Below, piece by piece: positions 8,901 through 16,159 of a stretch of 27,800 nucleotides of DNA. The translations under genes were made by a program, and so were the position numbers. This DNA is from Pelagophyceae sp. CCMP2097 (taxonomy: Eukaryota; Sar; Pelagophyceae), in the NCBI GenBank assembly GCA_026770575.1, contig MU657345.1:4406-32205 (forward strand). Reading direction: 5' to 3'. Numbering within the stretch: position 1 is the first letter of the stretch; the number at the start of each line of letters is the position of its first letter. The notes under the pieces are model-generated. The model was not told the DNA's origin and did no database searches. It worked only from the letters and a program-made list of their open reading frames with translations.

Positions 8901-10983
8901 CGGTGCATTTGGGGTTGAAAATTTGGGCCATCGAAGCCTGTTGTCGAGCGACCCAAGTCGTCTTGGGGAGGTCGGGCCGCGGCCAGACGCACTCCAAGAC
9001 GGGGAAGGAACGCCCCTCTGCGACGTCCCCCGGACGGTCGCTCGGACGGTCGCGTGGAGGGTCCATCGGGTCCCTGGACTCTCGAGCCATATGGCATCTC
9101 CCAGGCGAGGAGTCTGGAATGGCCAGAACATGGTGCGAGGGACCCTGGTCGGAGAGACAAGGGCCCTTAAATTTTCAAGGGCCCTTGAAAGAGGCCTTGC
9201 AAGCGACCGCACATTCGGCCGGGCACGTGGCCTCGAAAGAGGCCGAAGCAGGGGCCCGTCCGGAGGGCTCTTCAATGCGTCTCTTCGCCTTTGGACGGCC
9301 CCTCGAGACGCGCCCTCGAGACGGCCCCTCGAGGCAGGCCATTGAGACGAGGCTTCTCGAGACGGGCCCTCTTGAGATGGCCCCTCTGCGGCCGTCCTTT
9401 TGAGACTGCCCTTGTGCAGCCCCTCTCTCCCTCGGACGAACGCTCGAGATGGGCCCTCGTACGGTCCCGTCTCGAGACGGGCCCGAGAGACGGGTGCCCG
9501 ACAAACGGTCCCTCGGTTTCTTGTGTCGGTTCCTTTGGCAGCTTCTTCCCTCGAGACGGGACCCTCTGCACTGCCCTTTGGGCCCTCGAGACGGGGCTTC
9601 TCAAGACGGGCCTCGAGCGACGGCCCTCTCAAGAAGGCCCCTCGTACGGTCCTTCCAGACGGGCCTTTCGAGACGGGCCCTCGAGACGGGCCCTTGAGGC
9701 GGTCCGTCGAGGCGATCCCTAAACGGCCTCTTTATGCGGTCCCTCGAGACGAGCCCTCGAGACAGGCCGTCGAGACGAGTCCTCGAGACAGGCCGGTGAG
9801 ACGGGCCCTCGGGGCGGGCCCCTCGCACCTTTGAGACGGGCCCTCGGGGCGGTCTTTTTTGGCGGTCTTGGAGAGAGTCTCAATCGGGTCCTCTCTCCGA
9901 CCGCTCCGAACGGCCCCTCTCTACGGTCCTTTCTCTCTCTTTCCACGGCCCCTCCGGCGAACCCTCTCCGGCGAACCCTCTCCAAGGACGGGCCCTCGTA
10001 CGGTCCCGTCGCGAAACCGAAACCTTGCACGGGCGGTCCACGGTTCTTGATGGTTTCTTGGGCAGCTTCTCACTCTCGAGGCGGGTCCCTCGAGACGGGC
10101 CTTTGAGAGACGGGCCCTCGGGAGACGGGCCCCTCGGGAGACGAGCCCCTCGGGAGACGGGCCCTCGAGAGACGGGCTCTCGAGACGGGGCAAGTGACCG
10201 CCAAAAAGACGTTGGAGGGGTCCGCCCGGAGAGCTTTTCAAAGGCTCTCAATTTGCGGAGACGTCCCAAAGGCTCCTTGCAACCGGCCCCGCTCCCGGGC
10301 AGACGGCCTCGGCGGGGTTTTTGTGGCCGCCGGCCCCGTCAGACTCTTGGAGATACTGCAAGACGAAAATCTGATCGAATCCGATCGAATCCTATAGAAC
10401 TCGTATAGAAGGTGCTCCCCCCCCGCAGGCCCGCCGTCCCCGCCGCCGCGCCGTCGCTGCGCTTTTTGCGCCACGACGAATCGACGCACGACCGGTGCGC
10501 ATCCGCGATTGCGTCGTGCGAGTCCACGTTGCGGTCCTTCGCCTGCCGCGCAACGCTCTACGCCAGGCTGCGCTCCGCCCTCCTCGAGGGCGACGACGAA
10601 GACGGCGCCGCCTTTGAGGCCTCGCGCGCCGACGCGGTGAGCTGCCGCGCGCGACGGACCGCTGGGATATTTTGAGGCCTTTTACGCGCGCGCCGCCTGC
10701 GCGCGCGGCGACCGAGTCGACCTTTGGCTCCTTTCGAGGCCCTTGGGTCGAGGCGCCGTTTCCCCTCATATTTTCCTAGGTGCTCCGTTATCTCGCCCAG
10801 CAGCCGCACCGCCTCGCGCAGCACGCGCCGCGCTCGACCGCCCACGCAAACGAAGCGCCCCCCGCAGAGGCGCCCGACGACGACGCAGAGGCCGACGCGG
10901 CGCCGACCGCTGCCGTGTCGCCCACTTCCATGGCGTTGCCGCCGCCGCCGCCCGCAACCGATGGCGTAGCGGCGCGCCTTTGA
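2992..10983 (+). CDS. FTS/AKTIP-like inactive E2 (UEV) protein, 9 exons
   Basis: Exons inferred from splice motifs, phase and homology: 2992-3081, 3218-3251, 4313-4403, 5066-5121, 5185-5282, 5351-5410, 8132-8217, 10429-10636, 10780-10983. They total 927 bases, 308 aa plus TGA, with every junction in phase. Residues 10-165 form the E2 fold: PGGVFVVPS (25-33), VWHGVVFLRRG (39-49), GGVFKF (53-58), SRVYSPLVD (79-87), then AAWDPAQHY and LKKIFYLK, then the C-terminal helix FLREVAKCVGES. The HPN motif is replaced by SPL (83-85) and no cysteine occupies the catalytic position, so it should not transfer ubiquitin. This matches the FTS/AKTIP group, which in animals and fungi works with Hook and FHIP proteins in dynein-linked vesicle transport. 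Exons 8-9 add an Ala/Pro-rich tail ending in a proline run. Donors are GTACGT, GTACAA, GTGCGC, GTACAT, GTGCGG, GTACGT, GTAAGT and GTGAGC. Introns are 136, 1061, 662, 63, 68, 2721, 2211 and 143 bases; the long ones hold repeats. The identity is firm; exons 8-9 are less certain. Confidence 0.85.
3290..4260. repeat. Degenerate GACGGTCCC minisatellite in intron 2
   Basis: About 1 kb of short units of the form (T/G)ACGGTCCCTTG or GACGGGCCC, mostly spaced 9, 12 or 15 bases apart. It occupies nearly all of intron 2 of the FTS-like gene. Because many spacings are multiples of three and the units lack stops, several frames translate as DGP/YGP-rich strings. These are not proteins: the flanking exons splice across them. 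Confidence 0.85.
4470..4900. repeat. Degenerate GACGG minisatellite in intron 3
   Basis: Continues the unit type seen in intron 2 (CGAGACGGTCC, TACGGTCC, GGACGGCCC) at lower density, within the 662-base intron 3 of the FTS-like gene. A local tandem of TGTGACTGTCCG lies near 4690-4715. Confidence 0.75.
5460..6530. repeat. Mosaic of GA-rich minisatellite modules in intron 6
   Basis: First half of the 2.7-kb intron 6 of the FTS-like gene. It contains runs of CGTCTCGAGGGGCC and similar units (about 5960-6300). It also contains a recurring module of the form CCTTGAAAGAGGCCGGGCAA followed by an ATTCGGCCGG step, on both strands (5570-5650, 6300-6490), which recurs at 7860-7960 and 9170-9260. No exon was found between 5411 and 8131. 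Confidence 0.75.
6530..7050 (+). repeat. Composite repeat family A, copy A1 (forward)
   Basis: Ordered modules shared with 13050-13490: GACCGTCGAGAAAC near 6630; a CCAAAGGAACCGTCC-type step; CGCCCAAGCGACCGTCCGAG near 6710; CCTCTCGAGAGGCCGTC; an AGCAGCGGCGGGTTTGCCC step; GTTTTGGCCGTGCCCG near 6890; CTCGACAAAGCGGCGACC; and GCGGCACAGATTG near 6960. Lies in intron 6. It forms an inverted pair with the copy at 7330-7830. Confidence 0.75.
7140..7290. repeat. Cluster of GTTC/GAAC inverted motifs
   Basis: Between the forward and reverse family A copies lies a run of motifs such as GTTCAGAACGAGTTCTGAAC, GAACCAGTTCACAACTGTTC and GGAACGAGTTCGGAAC. They form many short inverted repeats, so the stretch could fold extensively. 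No gene seen. Confidence 0.65.
7330..7830 (-). repeat. Composite repeat family A, copy A2 (reverse), interrupted
   Basis: Read on the minus strand, 7735-7830 carries the start modules (CGCAGAGGCCGCAGTCGAGG, then GACCGTCGAGAAAGCG), 7620-7700 the CCAAGCGACCGCCCAAG modules, and 7370-7435 the ACCCGCAGGTCGGGTTTGCC and CGGGCCGACGCG modules. The order is that of copies A1 and A5. The two parts are separated by an AT-rich minisatellite at 7441-7610, which appears to be an insertion or local expansion. Confidence 0.7.
7441..7610. repeat. AT-rich minisatellite
   Basis: Three near-repeats of TTTTTTGAGATTTTATAAAA with A/T runs between them, then further AT-rich sequence to about 7607. It is extremely AT-rich against a GC-rich background and splits family A copy A2. 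Confidence 0.85.
7990..8131 (-). repeat. Composite repeat family A, copy A3 (reverse, truncated)
   Basis: Minus-strand copy of the 3' half of family A: CTCGGGTCGCGGGT, then GGGTTCGGGCCACGGCCAGA, then GGCCGCAACGCGCAAACC (plus-strand reading). It runs almost up to the acceptor of exon 7 of the FTS-like gene (AG at 8130-8131). Confidence 0.7.
8735..8795. repeat. Short tandem repeat, ~21-bp unit
   Basis: Units of the form CTTTTTGAAAATCTTTG followed by NGCAC occur in tandem (two full, one partial) in intron 7 of the FTS-like gene. Confidence 0.7.
8815..9070 (-). repeat. Composite repeat family A, copy A4 (reverse)
   Basis: On the plus strand it reads GGAGCAGGGACGGTGC near 8890, GTTGTCGAGCGACCCAAG near 8940, and GGCCGCGGCCAGACGCACTC near 8975, followed by GACGGTCGCTCGGACGGTCG near 9033. 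These are the reverse complements of the modules in the forward copy at 13050-13490, in the expected order. Lies in intron 7. Confidence 0.75.
9150..10200. repeat. GAGACGGGCCCTC minisatellite in intron 7
   Basis: About 1 kb of units such as CTCGAGACGGGCCCTCGAGA, more homogeneous near 9290-9850 and 10080-10190. It fills most of intron 7 of the FTS-like gene. Long frames on both strands here encode only Arg/Gly/Pro/Ser repeats. Confidence 0.85.
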
Positions 10984-11111
10984 GTCGATTTTTCTGCTTG
11001 GGTACTCTCCGAAGAGGCGCTCCGAGGGCCGCGCTCCTCGAGGGGCAAAATAGTATAATTAATCGTATAAGGGTTGTGAATAATGTACAAAGGATTGTGA
11101 ATAATGTAGTA

Positions 11112-11297
11112 GGAAGTCCTTTCCCCTATTGGATTCAGGATCCCCTATTGGATTCCAACCTTCTGAACTTTTTCACACTTTTTAAGCTCTTGGATTGGCG
11201 CAAAAATGCTTTTTCTGAACAAATTGCATTTTCAAGCCCTCTCATTGGCCATTCCGAATCCAATAGGGAGCAGAATCCAATAGGGGACGGAACTTCC
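11112..11297. mobile_element. MITE-like element, family C, copy 1
   Basis: A 186-bp element with long terminal inverted repeats: the left end GGAAGTCCTTTCCCCTATTG is mirrored by the right end CAATAGGGGACGGAACTTCC. It is flanked by TA on both sides (11110-11111 and 11298-11299), as expected for a TA target-site duplication. CCTATTGGATTC recurs as a second pair inside each end. Nearly identical to 17861-18048. Lies just downstream of the FTS-like gene. Non-coding. Confidence 0.9.
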
Positions 11298-11353
11298 TAT
11301 TGCCATAAAGCTTAAAAGGATATTGAGCTGCCGCTGCGCAAGACGTTCGATTA

Positions 11354-11904
11354 CAAGGGGTATCGGCGATAAAGCCGATCTCAATGGGCGCAAGTTTGTG
11401 CCTCCCAGAGGCCGCCTGCGGGGGTGGGCGTGGTCGCTATGGGCCTCCCTGCCCCCCGGGGTGTCCACTACATGATCAGCCTCGAGGAGGGCGCCTTGCA
11501 AGGGCGTGAACAAGCGTTTCCCCTAATATTTTGGACTTGATAAAATCTGTATTTGCCTCTTTACCTTGATTTGAACCGATTTTGCCTCCGTATTGCGAAG
11601 GTTCGGGCCCGGCTGACCATCGCAGGATCGCAGGAATCGAAATTCTGGCTATGTGACGGGGCGGGTCCATACGTACTGGGGTGGTATTTGACCGATCCTA
11701 TAAGATTGCCGCGAGTGGCGCTTCAGACGCGCCAAAACAGACGGTCAGATTTTTAGTTTGAGCGTTTTTAACAAACAATTTCTATAGGATCGGGCATCAT
11801 GGGACTCAGCGCGACGTCCTCTATCACTCCCAACAGAGCCAAACTCCAACCGACGAAAACTGCAATGGACAGAAAGTCCTCGGCGTCATTAGCGAAACCC
11901 CTTG
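11354..11904 (-). mobile_element. Non-autonomous TIR element, family B, copy 2 (inverted)
   Basis: A 551-bp inverted copy of 2233-2788, flanked by TA on both sides (11352-11353 and 11905-11906). The termini are CAAGGGGTATCG and, inverted, CAAGGGGTTTCG. The two copies differ by scattered substitutions and small indels and appear recent. No transposase. Together with copy 1 it brackets the FTS-like gene in inverted orientation. Confidence 0.85.
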
Positions 11905-12011
11905 TAGCGATATACCGTTTTCCTCGACTCGCCGACGGTGCGTTGCATGCCGCCGCCATGCGCCGCGAGACCCACTGGCGAATCTCTCGTGAACGCCGTA
12001 TGAGGAATGTC

Positions 12012-13050
12012 TTATGATTCACGCTTTCGCGGCGGCTCGGGGGCGCATCGGTCTGGTCGCTCGTCGTCGAGCCTTGTCGCTCTCCGCCGGGTCGGTGTCG
12101 CGGGTCGACTTTGTGGTTCAAATTGCGCAAGGGCGTCGCTGAGCACCTCCATCGCACCGACTTTTGCCTCGGCGTGCCCCTTTGCCGCGGCGCGCTTCAA
12201 GTTGCGCAGCGCCTCGACGAGGTCGCGCGGCACGCCGTGGCCGTTTGCATAAGACGTGCCTTTGGTTCCATGTCGCCCTGCGCCGCGGCGAGCCGGAACC
12301 ATTTCACGGTTTCGTCGTACGGCTGCGCCACGCCCTTGCCTTCGTAGAGCAGCATGCCGAGGAGTATGGAAGGGTTATTATCATAATATACTCAGCAAAG
12401 AATATTATCTTACGAAACTTACTGTATATTACGTAATTTATCATAATTTACCCTAAGAAAGGGTAACTTACTTTATAGAGGCGTCTTTAAATCCACTCTT
12501 ATTGGCATATTTCAAATAGTGAGAGCTCGTCGCCCGCCCCGGTGCTCCTTGCGAGATGTTCCGCGCCACGGCCCGCGTGGGCCTTCGCGCGCGTGCCCGG
12601 TTTGCGTTCCCCGTCGGCCTCTGCTTCTTCGGGACTTCAATTCCTCTACAATTGTAAGTATAAATTATTTTTTACTGACCCGATTAGACGACTGCGAAAG
12701 TAGCGCGCTCTTCTCAAGCTCCACAGCCTCCGAGGTTCATGGCCCGCGGTGGGCTCGCCGTCGTGATGATAATTACATCTAGATTGTGGGCTTCGTTTTT
12801 GGGCGACTAAAGTAAATTACTCTGGCTCAAAAAGTAATTTATCATAACTTACCCAGTAAGTTACTGATAATTATTCATACGAAACTTACTTTTACCATCC
12901 ATGCCGAGGAGGGATTACGCCTTAGGAAATCCTTGCTCGGCGGCGCGTCGGAACCAGTGCACGGCGGTCTTGTAGTTGATCTTCACACTGTTTCCACGTT
13001 GATAACTCAATCCCAGGTGCATCTGACCTCGAGCGTGTCTTTGCGCCGCC
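12012..13050 (-). pseudogene. Sel1-repeat (SLR) protein, broken
   Basis: Minus-strand fragments have the Sel1 pattern. At about 13050-12913 the translation contains QMHLGLSYQRGNSVKINYK and WFRRAAEQGFPKA; at 12364-12260, LLGMLLYEGKGV and VKWFRLAAAQGD; at 12262-12110, GTSYANGHGVPRD and LKRAAAKGHAEAK. Sel1 repeats are ~36-residue helical pairs usually acting as protein-binding scaffolds. Three lesions are visible. A TAA follows FPKA (near 12910-12912) where a glutamine codon would fit. A ~535-bp insertion sits at 12365-12899. A frameshift lies near 12260-12275. The 5' end is lost or lies beyond the family A repeat that starts at 13050. An assembly error could explain the frameshift, but not all three lesions together. 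Confidence 0.7.
12365..12899. mobile_element. Insertion with 12-bp target-site duplication
   Basis: CATGCCGAGGAG occurs at 12353-12364 and again at 12900-12911. Removing one copy and the sequence between restores a continuous Sel1 repeat apart from the nearby stop. The insert has AT-rich ends and a GC-rich core (12515-12780). Related motifs occur near both ends: TACGAAACTTACT at about 12411 and 12878, and GTAATTTATCATAA near 12435 and 12832. The extreme ends share only a weak ATGG(A/T)A inverted match. A donor-like GTAAGTAT at 12655 and an acceptor-like GATTAG at about 12690 lie in the core, but I could not build a convincing gene. Confidence 0.7.
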
Positions 13051-13490
13051 CACCGTCGAGAAACCGCCGTCAAAGCGACGGTCACAGAGGGCCCGTCTCC
13101 GGGACCCTCAAAGGAACTATCCAAAGGAACCGTCCAAGGGACCACCCAAGCGACCGTCCGAGCCTCTCGAGGGGCCATCTCGAGGCGCCGTTTCGAATGG
13201 CCGTCTCAAAAGGCCGTCTCGATGAGCCGGACATAGGAACAGCGACGGGTTCGGGTTTGCCCTTAAACCCGCGGGTCGGGTTTGCCGGATTTGTGCGTTT
13301 TGGCCGACCCGCCTTTGAGTGCATCTGGCCGTGGCCCGAACCCGAACTCGATCGACCCTTCGAAGACGGGTTTGTTCGCTCGACAAACCCGCGACCCGAG
13401 AGTGCGGCACAAATTGAGCAACCCGACCCGCACCGTCCCTGCTCCTGTCCACGCGGCGAAAGCAACAGACGCAAAAAACAGCGACGCACC
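13050..13490 (+). repeat. Composite repeat family A, copy A5 (forward, most complete)
   Basis: Modules in order: CACCGTCGAGAAACCGCCGT; GGACCCTCAAAGGAAC; CCAAGCGACCGTCCGAGCCT; ATGGCCGTCTCAAAAGGCCG; AACAGCGACGGGTTCGGG; ACCCGCGGGTCGGGTTTGCC; GTGCGTTTTGGCCGACCCGC; TCTGGCCGTGGCCCGAACCC; GCTCGACAAACCCGCGACCC; GCGGCACAAATTGAGCAACC; CACCGTCCCTGCTCC. It abuts the surviving 5' end of the Sel1 pseudogene and lies upstream of the methyltransferase gene. Confidence 0.8.
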
Positions 13491-13680
13491 CGAGATTGAC
13501 GTACGCGCAGCCTAGGCCTGAGAAGGGTCCCCACAAAACGTGGTCCGCGTGGATTCGCTTTTTGCGGCCGGGATTTGCGTGACGGTTTAAAATTTTAAAA
13601 ATGTCATGTTTTATTTTCATGCGAAAACAAGACCCAACATCGCGCGCGGACGACGGCCCCGCCGCGCCCCTTCGCCGGTG

Positions 13681-15862
13681 ATGCGCTTCGCGTGGCTGCT
13701 ATCGGCGGCGGCGGCGCTTGATGTGGAGATTGCCCTGAGCTCCAATGGCGTTCGCAATGGGCATATTCGTTGGGAACTCGACGACGCACGAACCAACAAC
13801 GCCGCAGCAGTCCAAGAACTCTGCACCCTCTGGCTCTACGACGCCACCGCCTGCGACAAGCTCTTCGACGACCTCGAAGCCGAAGGTCGCAAGCGGCGTC
13901 GCATTTTGGGGGCGTCGGCGACGTCAAACGCACGCCCCGTGAAGCAGGCGTGCGCCAAGCACGCGCGCGCTTCGTTCCCCCACGCCCCGACCTAGGCCTC
14001 CGCTCCGCGGAAAAGCTCGCCGTCTCACGAATCAGCGCGTCTACGCTCGGTGCCGGCTGCGGCGGCGGCGACAAATGCAAGTCGTTGGAACGTAAAGCGC
14101 TCTTCGACTCTGTCTATCGATCGGATTTTTGGCTCCGCAACGAGTCGGCGAGCGGTGCGTAGCCCCTCGCACCTTTGCATGTCCTAGACGATCCCGAAGA
14201 ATGCCCAATAGACAGGTCCCGAAATAAATTTCCCTTCTCCGGTCCCGAGGCCTCGGTCTTTTAGGCACGGGTTCCGACGAAGCGAGCGTGTCGAAGTTCG
14301 TCGATGTGTTGTCTCACGTAATCGCCGAATACAAGATCACAAGCCTCCTCGACTTGGGCTGCGGCGACGGCGCCGTCGTGCGGCGCGCCAACTTGACCGG
14401 CGTGGACTACATCGGCGCGGATGTCTCCCAAAGGCTGTTAGACCGACACGCCAGAGACGGCACCGCGGAGCACCTCGTCCGCAACGGCTCCAAGAGTGCA
14501 AAGTTCGCCCTCGTCGACGCCATCGTCGACGCGCTCCCAACAAGTATCGACCTGGTCATGATGCGCGTGCGTGTTTTGCATCAACCGAGCCTTTGCCACT
14601 TTGCGCAGGCGCCTTGCCAGGGGCGCTCCCTAGTACGCGCCCTTGCGTCTCGGGGCCCCGAGACTCGGGGCCATGCCCTTATTCGGGTGTCGCGGGGCAG
14701 TCATTTGGCGAATCCCGCCTCGAGAGGAAGCTTGGCGCGGCGTAGGATGTGATGGGGCACACAAGCCCGGCAGATAATATGCGACTCCTCGCCAACATCG
14801 CCAAATCGAGGCCCAAGTGGCTCTTGTTGAAGACGTTTCTGCGAAACGACGCCAACTTCCAGATCGACGTCCCACTGGCCCTGGGTGAGCACCCCGGAAC
14901 CCCGTTGAAAACGTCCAAAAGAATCGCCGCCCAAGAAAGCGTCTGCAGATGCAAAAGTGGATTCCTGACAGGCTCTCGCATGCGGGCTCTTGATGCCATG
15001 ATGGCTCGCGGAGAGGAGCGCGCCCGAACCAGGTGGCCCCCCGAGAGCGGCTTGGGACCGTCGAGAAACCGCCGTCACAGAGACCCCGGGACCGTCAAAG
15101 GAAGTGCCCAAAGGAGCCGCCCAAGCGACCGCCCAAGCGACCGCCCGAGCGACCGCCCGAGCGACCGTCCCGGGGACCGTCCTTTGGCGGAAACAGGGCC
15201 GGGTTCGCCCGTTCAAAACCCGCGGGTTTGCCGGGTGTTTGGTCGACCGTATACCCGCGGGTCTGGCCACGGCCCGGGTTTGGTCGTTCTTCCAGGACCC
15301 TTTGGGTTCGGCACAAATTGAGCAACCCGACCCGAATACACCGCTCAAGCTCCGACCCGGACCACCGCCGCGAATGTGCATCATCTCATCGAGTGTTCGA
15401 TCCGTGTTCGATAGTCTTCTACCGTATAATATAGTATTTTATAGTATTTTATAGGAATCTAGTACTTAGGCATCTTCACGAACCTGTTCAAGGCGCCGTA
15501 CTGCGCGCCGGACCCCGTGGCCATGTGGCGGGACGACATCGCCGACTCTTTCATGGGCCTCTGGTGAGTCGATGGCTTTTTTTTGCGTTGAATTTGCACT
15601 TTTTTGCGTTGGAAGGCGTGGGACTGGAAGTTGCTTTGGAATGGCGCGCTTCAATCAGTTCGCAAGTTTGGCCATGCTCGAAAGTCCGGGCAATGTTCGG
15701 GAATGTCCGGGAATGTCCGGGAATTTGCTTTGGAAGGACCCCGAATGACAATTGCCCACCCTTAGGCAAGTCTCGCCCAAAGACGGCCTCGCCACGACCG
15801 CCGGCGGCGTCGAGACCGCGTGGATGGACTGCGACGGCGGGGGCGCGCCGGGGCATACGTAG
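13681..15862 (+). CDS. Class I SAM-dependent methyltransferase, 6 exons, N-terminal signal sequence
   Basis: Exons inferred: 13681-13885, 13996-14154, 14265-14566, 14746-14884, 15470-15563, 15766-15862. They sum to 996 bases, 331 aa plus TAG, all in phase. The start ATG 13681 gives MRFAWLLSAAAALDVEIAL, a probable signal peptide or anchor, so the enzyme may enter the secretory pathway or an organelle. The SAM-binding motif is LLDLGCGDG (149-157), followed by YIGADV (170-175), an acidic LVDAIVD strand and DLVMMR|DVMGH across the exon 3/4 join. FDSVYRSDFW precedes the core. This order (FD.IYR..., LLD.GCGD, D.I..RD...H, then LLLKTF) is typical of a family of uncharacterised methyltransferases in bacteria and algae; the substrate is unknown. 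Donors at introns 2-5 are GTGCGT, GTGCGT, GTGAGC and GTGAGT. The first donor (GAAG|GTCGCA) is weak and that junction is the least certain. Intron 4 (585 bases) carries a family A repeat. The last exon lies just before the assembly gap region. Confidence 0.85.
15055..15345 (+). repeat. Composite repeat family A, copy A6 (forward, in methyltransferase intron 4)
   Basis: Begins GACCGTCGAGAAACCGCCGT at 15057. It then has GGGACCGTCAAAGGAAGTGC, a tandem run of CCAAGCGACCGC units (15118-15175), ACCCGCGGGTTTGCCGGG near 15219, TCTGGCCACGGCCCGGGTTT near 15263, and GGCACAAATTGAGCAACCCG near 15310. The whole copy is inside intron 4, between the donor at 14885 and the acceptor at 15469, in the same orientation as the gene. 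Confidence 0.85.
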
Positions 15863-16159
15863 TAAATCCACGAGTCATTCGATAGGAGTCTATCTCTAGT
15901 CATTAGACGTCTTCAGCAAAATCCAATGTCGTACATACCTTGCACTTGAAACCCGCAACTGACAAATGCAGCGTATGTAATTGTGAAACTCTATCTCCTC
16001 GTGATCGTTCAACGGGCCTTGCGCTTGCATGTACGGGTTTGGCGGGACCGACCAAATATCAATGTCGTACCTGGGTACGGGTTGGGTGTTCGGACAGTGC
16101 GCGGGTCCCTCCGAGGCCGACAAGGCCCAGGCTCGATCGGCGCGGTCCGGGTGCCCCAA
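15863..16159. other. Intergenic DNA up to the assembly gap
   Basis: About 300 bases of mixed composition with no convincing frame or RNA gene. CAATGTCGTAC occurs twice (15925 and 16060). Confidence 0.5.

Noticed and set aside
7586..9160. A 524-codon minus-strand open frame, the longest in the window apart from gap-spanning ones
   Set aside because: It runs through minisatellite, the AT/GC mosaic, family A copies and antisense to exon 7 of the FTS-like gene. Its translation is low-complexity Arg/Pro/Ser/Gly with no domain.
8427..9632. A 401-codon minus-strand open frame and overlapping plus-strand frames
   Set aside because: Same repeat origin; frames are open on both strands at once and lie inside intron 7.
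10429..10983. Separate small genes in the 10412 and 10780 frames
   Set aside because: Both frames begin without ATG, are bounded by good acceptor and donor sites, and join in phase to exon 7, so they are better read as exons 8 and 9 of the FTS-like gene.
12553..12770. Small gene inside the Sel1 insertion, with a transit-peptide-like start (MFRATARVGLRARARFAF) and a canonical-looking tiny intron (GTAAGTAT...TACTGAC...TTAG)
   Set aside because: Joining the halves gives a stop within a few codons in the expected phase, and no family is recognisable. Kept only as a note on the insertion.
12365..12899. The Sel1 insertion as a normal spliceosomal intron
   Set aside because: On the minus strand no GT-AG pair near the duplicated CATGCCGAGGAG restores the frame, and a stop codon precedes it.
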